A stretch of DNA of 39,359 nt from positions 1-39,359 of the forward strand of contig JAEUKI010000083.1 in the NCBI GenBank assembly GCA_016793325.1, in the 5' to 3' direction. The notes under the pieces are model-generated. The model did not search any database. It worked only from the letters and a program-made list of their open reading frames with translations, and had not been told where the DNA came from. The first letter of the stretch is position 1, and the number at the start of each line of letters is the position of its first letter. The position numbers and the translations under genes were made by a program. The stretch is from Myxococcales bacterium. Its GTDB lineage: Bacteria; Myxococcota_A; Polyangia; Polyangiales; Ga0077539. This document shows, one piece after another, positions 23,327 to 31,148 of this stretch.

Positions 23327-24927
23327 GCTATGAGTATCTTTGCAGCCTCTACTACGGCGAGGGGAGCAACGCTGACCTCACTGATCGGGCTGCGCGTGAT
23401 CGCGTGCACGTCGCGACGCCGCTCGACGACTTCGTCGTCGCCGCGCTGCGATCGAATCGAGACGTTGTGCTGACGGGCAATCCGGGCGACGGAAAGTCCC
23501 ATCTCGCGCGACGCCTGCTCGACCGCGGCGACCTCGGCGAGGCGCTGTTTATCAGCGACCTGTCTGAGCGAGACACGCGCGACACCGAGCGCGAGTGGCG
23601 CGCCGCTCGCAGCGAGGGGCGCCGCGTCCTGCTCTGCGGCAACGAGGGGCCGCTGCGGGAGCTCATCGGCACGCTCGACGCCAACGACGAGATCGGCCGC
23701 GAGCTGCGCGCGCAGATCGGGAGGCTCGTCTGTGACGATCCAGCGAAGCTGCCGTCGGAGCCTCGGAGCGTCGTGCTCGTGGACTTGGCCGACCGCAACA
23801 CTTTGAGCCGGCAGGTCATTCGGGAAGTGCTTCGCAAGGTCAGCTCGAACGATTACATGCCTGCTGTCCCTGGCGCTGCCGAGACCGCCGCCGGCCGCAA
23901 TCTCCTCATGCTCCAGTCCGACGAGGTACGCGAGAACCTCGCGCGGATCCTGTCGCTCGCTGGAGGGATGACCGGCGAGCACGTGACCTTCCGCGAGCTT
24001 TGGGCGGCGATCGCCTACTCGATCTCGGCAGCGAAGGCGCCAAGCACCCTCAAGGTCGAGCAGTCGGGGATCGAGGACGGATCGTGGGACGCTCCGCTCG
24101 ACAACCTCATGAGCAGCCGCGGCCGAGGAAGGCTCATTGAGGCGGTGCGTCGCTACGCGGACCCGGCCGCGACGCCTTGGCCTGAGCTCGACGAGGACCT
24201 CTGGAGCAACGGGCGACCGCGCGGAGGAGAGATGCTCATCGACGAGGACCTCAACGGCGAGCCGCCGGAGCAGCTTTGGCGCCGCGGAAAGCGGGTCGAA
24301 GCGATCGCTCGACAACGCTGGTTGAAGCGTCTCGTCGCGGTCGCGCACTCGCTCGGGGCGAGGCTGATCGAGCGAATGGAGGCGGCGGCGCCGTTGCCGA
24401 GCGCGCTCGACGACGCAGGGCTTCAATCGATGGTCTGCCTCGGGTTACGCAGGCTGTACCTCGTGAGCCGAGAAGAGGCCGCCGCTCCTCCGTGGCTCAG
24501 CGCCGGCGTTCCGCTCTGGGTGAGCATCAGCTACGAGGAGAACGACCCAGCAGATCGACCGCACGTCGCGGTGACCGCGCTGCCCGAAAAGGACTTCGCG
24601 CTGCGGCGTCCGAGGCGTCCGCCGTGGCTCGGCGACGCGCTGGGGCCGCTGCCGGAGGTAGCTTGGCTTCACCACGAAGAGTCCAATGCTTCGCTGCGCG
24701 TCGAGCCCTCCCTGTTGGGAGCGCTTCGTTCTGCGGCGTCGTCGACCGGCCCGTCGCCCCTGCCAGAGCGAGTTCATCGATTCCTCGACCGCGTCGCAGG
24801 TTGGAGCGAGAGCCAACGGCCGTCCGAAGATGGCGAGCGCTTCGCGATCGTCGACCGGCCGCGCGGCCGCGTGCTCGCGGCTGGTGTGGTTAGCGCTGTT
24901 CAAGAAGGCGGGGCGAGCTATGGCTGA
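23323..24927 (+). CDS. P-loop ATPase of the rightward operon
   Basis: A 534-aa protein with Walker A GNPGDGKS (52-59), Walker B-like VVLVDLAD (about 149-156) and HVTFRELWAAIAY (about 219-231). The order and spacing of these elements parallel the N-terminal domain of the 1167-aa ATPase on the other strand. The TGNPGDGKSH loop and overall size recall ATPases of the DndF/DptF type used in phosphorothioation-linked restriction, but that is a by-eye resemblance and is not proven. The start overlaps the DruA-like stop by 4 bp and has a consensus Shine-Dalgarno; the end overlaps the next gene by 8 bp. No membrane segment or signal peptide is seen. Confidence 0.87.
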   Translation: MSYEYLCSLYYGEGSNADLTDRAARDRVHVATPLDDFVVAALRSNRDVVLTGNPGDGKSHLARRLLDRGDLGEALFISDLSERDTRDTEREWRAARSEGRRVLLCGNEGPLRELIGTLDANDEIGRELRAQIGRLVCDDPAKLPSEPRSVVLVDLADRNTLSRQVIREVLRKVSSNDYMPAVPGAAETAAGRNLLMLQSDEVRENLARILSLAGGMTGEHVTFRELWAAIAYSISAAKAPSTLKVEQSGIEDGSWDAPLDNLMSSRGRGRLIEAVRRYADPAATPWPELDEDLWSNGRPRGGEMLIDEDLNGEPPEQLWRRGKRVEAIARQRWLKRLVAVAHSLGARLIERMEAAAPLPSALDDAGLQSMVCLGLRRLYLVSREEAAAPPWLSAGVPLWVSISYEENDPADRPHVAVTALPEKDFALRRPRRPPWLGDALGPLPEVAWLHHEESNASLRVEPSLLGALRSAASSTGPSPLPERVHRFLDRVAGWSESQRPSEDGERFAIVDRPRGRVLAAGVVSAVQEGGASYG

Positions 24928-26320
24928 TACGCGGCGAGTTAGCGTCGAAGCAGTGAAGCGCGTGCTTATGGCGGACGAGGGCACGCTCGGCGTCTTCGAG
25001 CAGGCGATCGGGTTTCGTCCGGCGACGGGGAGCTACAAGCCCGTGCACCTCATGAATGACCTCGCGCAGTCAGTCCTCGGCGGCGCGCCGAGTCATGGAG
25101 GGGACTTCCTCGCGCACGTGACTCGCGCGCACGTCGCGAAGGATGACGACAAGGAGGACAACAGCGAGCGCGCGTTGCGCGCGCACGATCGCTTCGGATC
25201 AGCATTCAATCGAGCCTTCCCGCAGGCGCTCGGCGGGTCGCGCATAGAGGCTCTTCGAAGGGCAGCCCACGAAGTGTTGTCCTTCGATGGAGGCGTGTAC
25301 GCGCCTGGGACTTCGATGTGCAGCGCGCTCGCGCCTCACTGCGATCTCCTCGGCTTCGAGGGGTTTCGTCGCTTCGGGGTCGGGCGGCTCCTCGCGGACG
25401 TGCTCCCGAAGGAGGGCGCGGCGAAGCTCCGCTCGCTGTACGAGAGCGACCGCGACCCGATCACTCGTGCGCTTCGTCCGATCGCGCTTCATGAGCCGCT
25501 CGTCGAGAAGCAGAAGCCTCGCGAGCCTGTCACGAGGAGCGCGTTCGACGTCAGCTTGGGCAAGGGGTTGACCTCGCTCTTGGGCCAGCAGCTGACGAAA
25601 TCGTACACGCTGCGCGCAGTCGCGCTCGGCGGCAGCCTCGGCGTGGTGTTGAAGGTGCTCGGCGCGGGCCGACCAAACGGGCGGCCGTTGCTGCTCGCTC
25701 TGGCGAACTCAGACGAGAAGAGCGAACGACCGCTCCGCGAACCTGCCGTCGTCTCGTTTCGTCGCGCGATCGAGGCGCTCGACGCGCGGGTCGCGGCGCT
25801 GATGCCCGCGCATCCGAACGCCGATGACCTGCTCAAGCCACCGGAGGCGAAGCAGCCGAGCCTCGAGGTCTCGAACGAGCGCAAGCTCAACGCGTTGGCC
25901 TCTGTGCTGCTCAGCGCCGCGAGAGAGCACGCCGACGATTTCGACATCTACCTGCCCGATACGTTCATCGCCCGCTTCGGCCCGCGGGTCGGCTGCGTGT
26001 TGCCGAAGGGACGGAGCCGCTGGGGGCGCTATTTCGCGCTCACGCCAGAGCTCGTCGAGGTGTTGGTGCTGATGCTGCTTGGGAGAGGCGAGACCGCGAC
26101 GTGGTCCAGCTTTTGGGCGCGCGTCGCGGCTGAGTTCGGGGTGCACATCGGCGCGAATCCGTCGAAGGACGTCGAAGCCCTCGCGGCGATCGGTGTGGAG
26201 AACGTTAGCCCAGAAGACCTAATCGAGAACTCGGAGGCGTTGCTGTCGCTCGCGGTTCGGCGCGGCGTCGCGCGGCGGTTGCCCGACGGCGAGGCAGAGG
26301 TAGGCGGTGAGCTGTCATGA
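24920..26320 (+). CDS. Unrecognised 466-aa subunit, possible winged-helix C-terminus
   Basis: No family recognised. The N-terminus has SVEAVKRVLMADEGTLGVFEQ style amphipathic helices and a charged DDDKEDNSER patch. The middle carries basic and Ala-rich helices. The last 110 residues (RWGRYFALTPELVEVLVLML, then FWARVAAEFGVHIGA, ending in RRGVARRLPDG) have the helix-helix-hairpin feel of a winged-helix domain, so DNA or protein contact is possible. The start ATG lies 8 bp inside the previous gene, and the end overlaps the next gene as ATGA. In gene order (ATPase of about 530 aa, then about 460 aa, then a large protein) it sits where DptG sits in dptFGH loci. This is positional analogy only. Confidence 0.83.
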   Translation: MADTRRVSVEAVKRVLMADEGTLGVFEQAIGFRPATGSYKPVHLMNDLAQSVLGGAPSHGGDFLAHVTRAHVAKDDDKEDNSERALRAHDRFGSAFNRAFPQALGGSRIEALRRAAHEVLSFDGGVYAPGTSMCSALAPHCDLLGFEGFRRFGVGRLLADVLPKEGAAKLRSLYESDRDPITRALRPIALHEPLVEKQKPREPVTRSAFDVSLGKGLTSLLGQQLTKSYTLRAVALGGSLGVVLKVLGAGRPNGRPLLLALANSDEKSERPLREPAVVSFRRAIEALDARVAALMPAHPNADDLLKPPEAKQPSLEVSNERKLNALASVLLSAAREHADDFDIYLPDTFIARFGPRVGCVLPKGRSRWGRYFALTPELVEVLVLMLLGRGETATWSSFWARVAAEFGVHIGANPSKDVEALAAIGVENVSPEDLIENSEALLSLAVRRGVARRLPDGEAEVGGELS

Positions 26321-29300
26321 ATGTGGGAACGTTGATTTCGATCGCAGCACGCGAGCGATTTTCGGAGCGCCCGACAGCGATGGGCGTCCGTCTCAGCCCG
26401 CTCTCTCTCTACGGGGCGACGGTCGCCACGATCGCGCGGGAGCTGCGCGCGCAGCTGGGCGCAAAGATCTACATCGTCGTGTCGTCTCCGGACGCGACCG
26501 CGGAGGACCTCGACACGCGCGCCTTTGTCGCGCCAGATCAGCGCGCGGCTGAGCGCGCTACGAAGTGGCGAAACAACGTCAAGGTCAGCGCTGGAGAGCG
26601 CTTGGTGTATGTGAGCGTAGACGTGCATCCGAAGGCTAGCGGGCTGCGCGACTGCCTGGAGCCGTTGACGGAAGCAGACCTCCGAGACGCGTTCCGAAAG
26701 TGGTGCGCTTTCCCGAAGACCGGGGTGCCTTCGAACCTCGGTGACCAGCTCGAAGCGGCGTCGCTGCTGTCGTCTGTGCGACTGCCGGCGCTCTTCGCGC
26801 TATGCGAGGCAGTCGCCAAGCGCGGCGCGAAAGGCCCCGCGGCATGGCAAGCGGTCGGGGAGTCGTTGCCGCTCCTCGGCCTCGCGGTCGATCGCAAGCT
26901 CGGCAAAGAAGACACCGCGGACCGGCTGACGGCGAACCTCGAGATCGTCCGCAGCGCCGACACCGGCGAGAAGCGTCGCGGCGCACCGAAAGGGTACGAG
27001 CCGCTGGTCGAGTCGCTCCGCGCCGCGCTCGCGAACGCGAAGGGCGGTGACCGCCTCGCCGCCCTCTCGTCCGTGGACATCGGCGAAGCGAAGACCGCTC
27101 ACATCGCGAAGTCGCCTTCATCGTCGAAGTCGAAGCGCAGCGACGAGCCGAAGAAGTCGAAGCACGACGACGAGCCGAAGAAGTCGAAGCACGGCGACGA
27201 GCCGAAGAAGCCGAAGAACCAGTCGGCGAGCGGCGCGACGAAAAAGCCCGCGCCTGTCCAGCCGAACGCGGAGCCTGAGTCGCCGGCTGCCGGCGCCGCG
27301 GCGGTGCTTGGACAGGACGCGGGGAGCGCGCCGACGCCGAAGCCGGCAGTCCGCACGGCTCCTCCCGGTGTCGCGCCAAAGCCCGCCCCCCGAACGGTGC
27401 GACTTGTGGGCGCCGAACTTCCGGCAGGCCTGAGCGGGCTGCTGTCTGCATTGATCGACGGCGACGGCGCGACGATTCGTGTCACGTCGCGGGTCGCTGA
27501 TCGAGAGGTGCTTCGGGCGCTCGACAGCGGCGCGAAGACGGCGCCCGTGCCAGTCAGCGGCGCGCTCGCGAGGCACTCGAAAGAACTCGCCGCGTGGCGC
27601 TCAGCGCGCGCCGCAATGCTGTCTGTCTCACGAGACTCCGCGACCAACGCGGCGCTCCAAGATGCCCTCGTCCGAGGCGCTGCGTCCCTCGTGAAGGACG
27701 AGGCATGGAACGAGGCCGCGGACGCCCTGGCGGACGCCGCGATCGCGCTGTACACGTCCGCTTCTGCGGATAGAGAGGCGGTCGCGCGGGAGGCCCTCGC
27801 GCTGGACACGATCGAGGTGTGCGACGCGCAGGGTCGAGCGAACGTTCGAGTGATCGGGCCGACGCACCTCCTGTCGCTGGGCCAGATCGCGGTGCTGCGG
27901 CGCACGCTGAGCCAGGTGAGCGAGCTCTCGGACGCGGCGCGCGCGCTCGTCCTGCGCAGCGTACAGCTCGCTCCGCCCGCGCCGAGCGGGTTCCCTGAGT
28001 CCAGCGGCGCGCTGCGCGGCGCGCGCGCCGCCTGGGGGCTGATCGCGTACGAGCGGGTACCATCGTTGGTCTCAGACGGCGAAGCGCAGCGCGCCGCGCG
28101 GTCCGTCGTAGAGCGCTACCTGTCTCTGTCTCCCCACGCGGCGCTTACGCTGCGCGTGGCTGTGGGGGGACCTGGAAACCTCGCGGCCTTGGTCGACGGC
28201 GTCGCTGAGGCGGTCAAAGAATGGCCTGATCCGCCCACGAAGACCGAAATTCTGTGCGAGCTCACTCCGACGCTCAGCTCGAAATCTCCGGCGCTCCCGT
28301 TGATGAAGGCCGGCTCCGTAAAGCTCGCGGGGTTCGACGCGGCGGGCGCGAACGACGCGCACGTTACGCTTCGCTTCGCGGATGAGAGCGACCCGGCCGA
28401 GCGGAGCGAGGCGACGGCGCCGCCGGCCCAGATCGCTTCGCCGCCGAGCAGCGACGGTACGTCGTTTGATCTGCGCCAGAACGTGTTGAAGGTCTGGACA
28501 AGCGTGCGCGGCGCGCGGGAGCTTGAGGCGGTCGAGCGGCTCGTCGCTCGAGCGCAAGGACGAGTGGCGCGTGGCGCGTTTTTGACAGAGATCGCGGGGC
28601 GATCGCTGCAGAGCGAGTGCGTGAAGGCTGGGGAGACGCAGGGCTGGCTCGCGGTGATCGGCCGCTCGCTGGGGCGTCAGGCGCAGAGCCCTCGACGTTT
28701 GTTGGCCCATGAGCCGATCGGAGAGCGCGCGACGTGCGCGGTCGTCGCGAAGGACATGCGCGCCGCCGCTCGCTCAGCGCAGCTCGGCCTCGGCGTGTTT
28801 GGCATCAACGAATCCAGGCCGAACACCCTTCGCACGTTCGCTGAGAGGCTTGCCGATTCGGCGCGCTCCTCGCTCGTTCCGATCGAAGGGGAGGCGGCGA
28901 CGCTCATCTGCGGCGGAGTGCTCGCGCTGGAGCTTCGAAAGCACTTGCGGGACGAACAAGCGCTGGTCGCGCCTGTCGTCGGAGCGTCGTTCGACACGCT
29001 GACCGGAACCGCGACGCGGCCCGCCCACGACGTGCTGCAACTCGGCGTGTCGCGCGCTCGAGACGGATTGCGCTTCATCGTCGGCTACGCGAGCGCTGCC
29101 GATACCCCTGAGATCGACTGCGTGGCGCTGGACGGCGCCATCGTGAAGAGGATCACCCGCGTGCTCGAGGCGTTGAACGCCGCGTCGTCGAGCGGGATCG
29201 AAGGCATCGCCGCGCGCGAGGCCGTTTCCTGGGTGCTCTGGAGCGCCGTCGCGACGGATGAGGCGTCGCACGCGACGTGGCGTGAGACGCTGCAGCAGTG

Positions 29301-29439
29301 GCGTGGTCAGCTCGCCGCGAAGACGGAGGTGCTCATTCTCGTGAGCATGAAGGCTGCCGGAGAGCCTCGGTCTGGGGGCAAGATTGCTCGTGCTGCGACG
29401 AGGATTCTCCCGATTACGCCGAGCATGGTGTCGCTGTGA
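26317..29439 (+). CDS. Unrecognised 1040-aa subunit with charged repeat linker
   Basis: The last gene of the rightward operon, started by an ATGA overlap. The N-terminal 240 residues or so form one region (KIYIVVSSPD, ATKWRNN, GERLVYVSVDV). A low-complexity linker at about 265-370 follows, including three 9-residue DEPKKSKHx units encoded by a 27-bp tandem repeat (27142-27222). A long C-terminal region has beta-like LTLRVAVGGPG and DAHVTLRFADES, then helical segments and RFIVGYASAAD. I find no Walker motif, so despite its size and place in the operon it is not an evident ATPase. Two ordered halves joined by a flexible basic linker fit a scaffold or DNA-binding effector (inference). Confidence 0.84.
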   Translation: MNVGTLISIAARERFSERPTAMGVRLSPLSLYGATVATIARELRAQLGAKIYIVVSSPDATAEDLDTRAFVAPDQRAAERATKWRNNVKVSAGERLVYVSVDVHPKASGLRDCLEPLTEADLRDAFRKWCAFPKTGVPSNLGDQLEAASLLSSVRLPALFALCEAVAKRGAKGPAAWQAVGESLPLLGLAVDRKLGKEDTADRLTANLEIVRSADTGEKRRGAPKGYEPLVESLRAALANAKGGDRLAALSSVDIGEAKTAHIAKSPSSSKSKRSDEPKKSKHDDEPKKSKHGDEPKKPKNQSASGATKKPAPVQPNAEPESPAAGAAAVLGQDAGSAPTPKPAVRTAPPGVAPKPAPRTVRLVGAELPAGLSGLLSALIDGDGATIRVTSRVADREVLRALDSGAKTAPVPVSGALARHSKELAAWRSARAAMLSVSRDSATNAALQDALVRGAASLVKDEAWNEAADALADAAIALYTSASADREAVAREALALDTIEVCDAQGRANVRVIGPTHLLSLGQIAVLRRTLSQVSELSDAARALVLRSVQLAPPAPSGFPESSGALRGARAAWGLIAYERVPSLVSDGEAQRAARSVVERYLSLSPHAALTLRVAVGGPGNLAALVDGVAEAVKEWPDPPTKTEILCELTPTLSSKSPALPLMKAGSVKLAGFDAAGANDAHVTLRFADESDPAERSEATAPPAQIASPPSSDGTSFDLRQNVLKVWTSVRGARELEAVERLVARAQGRVARGAFLTEIAGRSLQSECVKAGETQGWLAVIGRSLGRQAQSPRRLLAHEPIGERATCAVVAKDMRAAARSAQLGLGVFGINESRPNTLRTFAERLADSARSSLVPIEGEAATLICGGVLALELRKHLRDEQALVAPVVGASFDTLTGTATRPAHDVLQLGVSRARDGLRFIVGYASAADTPEIDCVALDGAIVKRITRVLEALNAASSSGIEGIAAREAVSWVLWSAVATDEASHATWRETLQQWRGQLAAKTEVLILVSMKAAGEPRSGGKIARAATRILPITPSMVSL
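27142..27222 (+). repeat. 27-bp in-frame tandem repeat
   Basis: Three copies start at 27142, 27169 and 27196 and encode DEPKKSKHD, DEPKKSKHG and DEPKKPKNQ. They lie in the flexible linker of the 1040-aa protein. Copy number could vary between strains without breaking the frame. Confidence 0.8.
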
Positions 29440-29840
29440 GCCTCTCGCGTCGCTCTGACCTTGAGCGGCTTCTGTGAGCACGAATCGATCGCCACGCCTT
29501 TGCCCGTACAGTGAACGCCGCGACGACCAGTCCCGGGTCGTCTGGTACGTGATTGTCAATGAAGTTGGCGTGCGCGAAGAGCCGGCGCAGCGTGCTCGGT
29601 CGCTCCATGCGCACTCGAGCCAAACGCCCTTCGGTGCAGCGCGACGCTGATTTCGGAAGCACGCTGAATGGCTCGTCGAGTTCCCGCGCCATACCATCGC
29701 CAGCCTCTTGCGCATCGACGATGCGTTGACGAAGAAGCGTCGATAATCGTCTCGTGCTGTAGACGTCGCGAAGTCCAATGTTCGGGAATGCGCTCAAGCG
29801 TACTCGCGAGATGCGCTTGCCCCATCACCTCCCCCACTTT
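29440..29840. other. Intergenic stretch without a firm gene
   Basis: About 400 bp between the rightward operon and the next gene, with somewhat less extreme base composition than its neighbours. A minus-strand open frame (about 29468-29797, TTG start) gives a normal-looking, non-repetitive peptide (for example STLLRQRIVDAQEAGDGMAR and LRRLFAHANFIDNHVPDDPG) that I do not recognise. It may be a small gene or a remnant of a former one. No terminator hairpin with a T-run was found after the operon. Confidence 0.3.
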
Positions 29841-30713
29841 TCAACCCGCCGCCGTCACCCGATCCCACAACCCATACCCAATGTAGCTCCCGCTCACCAC
29901 GCGCAGCTCGGTGTGCTCGCTGCGGGGCAGCTCGCTCAGCGCCTTGCGCAGCTTGCCGCTGCCCTCGTCGTGGTTCGCGAGCAGCAGCAACAGCAGCGGC
30001 GGCTCGTCGCTGAACCCTTCCAGGTCCTTGTCGCAGTCCACGAGCCCCAGGGCCCGCTGCTGATTGAACACGCGCACCATCTCGCGCTTCATCGCGGCCA
30101 CGTTTGCCTCGATGGCGCAGAAGTTGTTCACGTCGGTGACGTGCGCGACGAGGCCTGACTTTCCATCGAGCGCGTCGTCGCCGAACTTCACTTCGCCGAG
30201 GACGAGCCGGTGGCCGCGGGTCTTCTTGCGTTCGGTCGGCGTCGACGGCCAGCGCACGGCGACGATGTCGAAGCGACTCTTTCCGTGCGCGTACTCGATG
30301 TCGCAGACGTAGTAGTCCGTCGACCGCGCCACGCTCCCGAAGTTGTTGTCGCGCAGGATCAATTGCTGCGCCTCGCGCTCTTCGCCGGGCTGATCGAGGT
30401 CGATCGCCTCCTTCAACAGCGGAACCACCGCGAGCCACGCCGCGACGTCCGCCGCCGTTCGCACACGCTCACTGGGCAGCGTGGGTGCTCCCGTGCGGAA
30501 GTACTTCGTGTCGAAGAACACCGCGTACCCGTCGGCGACCGCGGACACCTGCAGCAGGTTCGCGCCGCGGTAGTAGACGTTGAGGTAGTTCTCGCGGAGC
30601 GCGATGCAGAGCGTCTGGTCCCGAACGACCCGCTCGCGGATCGGAGCCAGCAGCCCTCGTCGAAGGTCGTCAATGAACGCGGGGCTCAGCCCTCTCCCTG
30701 CGATGGCCACCAT
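29841..30713 (-). CDS. Predicted PD-(D/E)XK-type nuclease-like protein
   Basis: A 290-aa protein. A core of D149 (SRFDIVAVRWP) followed by E174-V-K176 (LVLGEVKFGDD), with an upstream acidic residue near EEREAQQLIL (about 111-120), matches the PD-(D/E)XK fold signature. The N-terminal half has ENYLNVYYRGANLLQVS and GYAVFFDTKYF, a beta-rich segment often found in uncharacterised proteins of this fold. It could be a stand-alone effector or a remnant of a larger restriction locus. The start is the ATG at 30713; no good Shine-Dalgarno is visible, so a later start is possible. Its 5' end faces the 17-bp repeat array at 30813. Confidence 0.7.
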   Translation of the reverse strand: MVAIAGRGLSPAFIDDLRRGLLAPIRERVVRDQTLCIALRENYLNVYYRGANLLQVSAVADGYAVFFDTKYFRTGAPTLPSERVRTAADVAAWLAVVPLLKEAIDLDQPGEEREAQQLILRDNNFGSVARSTDYYVCDIEYAHGKSRFDIVAVRWPSTPTERKKTRGHRLVLGEVKFGDDALDGKSGLVAHVTDVNNFCAIEANVAAMKREMVRVFNQQRALGLVDCDKDLEGFSDEPPLLLLLLANHDEGSGKLRKALSELPRSEHTELRVVSGSYIGYGLWDRVTAAG

Positions 30714-30812
30714 GCGATGCGGCGGATTCTATCGCGCACGGTTCCGCGGTGGACCCTGGGACGCACACACGCAGCACGCGACCATGGGCGCGAACACGAC
30801 CCAGCTCGCTGA

Positions 30813-31084
30813 GCACCATCGCACCCTGCGTCTCGCGCCTCGTTTTGCCGGATTCGCACCCTACGCACCTGCGTTTCGGCGGCTCGCTGGTCCGAAACGC
30901 ACCATCTGCACCTGCTTTCTCGAACACGACGTTCGAGAAAGCACCCCCCGCACCTGCCTCTCGGTGGGCGACGACGTCGAAACGCACCCTACGCACCTGC
31001 GATTTGCAGCAAATGTGGCCTCGGTTTGCGCTTCGCGGGTTGCGTTCGAAAAAATCTCTGCCCCGACGCAACACCGCACCGTGA
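30813..31084. repeat. 17-bp repeat array with 42-43 bp period and hairpin-forming spacers
   Basis: Copies of a bipartite GCACC-N4-GCACCTGC-type unit start at 30813, 30856, 30899, 30941 and 30984. A degenerate copy at 31068 is exactly 84 bp (two periods) after the fifth. Spacings are 43, 43, 42 and 43 bp, about four helical turns. Spacers of 25-26 bp differ in sequence, but several are themselves inverted repeats: gtttcgg/ccgaaac (30873-30898), tttctcgaac/gttcgagaaa (30916-30940) and atttg/caaat after the fifth copy. It lies in the 435-bp gap between divergently transcribed genes (290-aa nuclease-like and 305-aa protein). Confidence 0.75.
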
Positions 31085-31148
31085 CCCCCCGATGAACCCC
31101 GTGCGCAACGCGGACTGTCTCCGCCTCTTGCGCGAAGGAAGGTTCATC

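Noticed and set aside
23098..24426. 442-aa minus-strand open frame
   Set aside because: Antisense to the DruA-like and P-loop ATPase genes, with no motif of its own.
1996..29439. Canonical DISARM, BREX, Dnd or Dpd locus
   Set aside because: No methyltransferase, phospholipase-D protein, PglZ, DndA-E or deazaguanine-insertion enzyme is present; only shared helicase or ATPase superfamilies overlap.
30813..31084. CRISPR array
   Set aside because: Repeats are only 17 bp and degenerate, spacers are palindromic, and no cas gene is near (the Cas4-like nuclease belongs to another operon).
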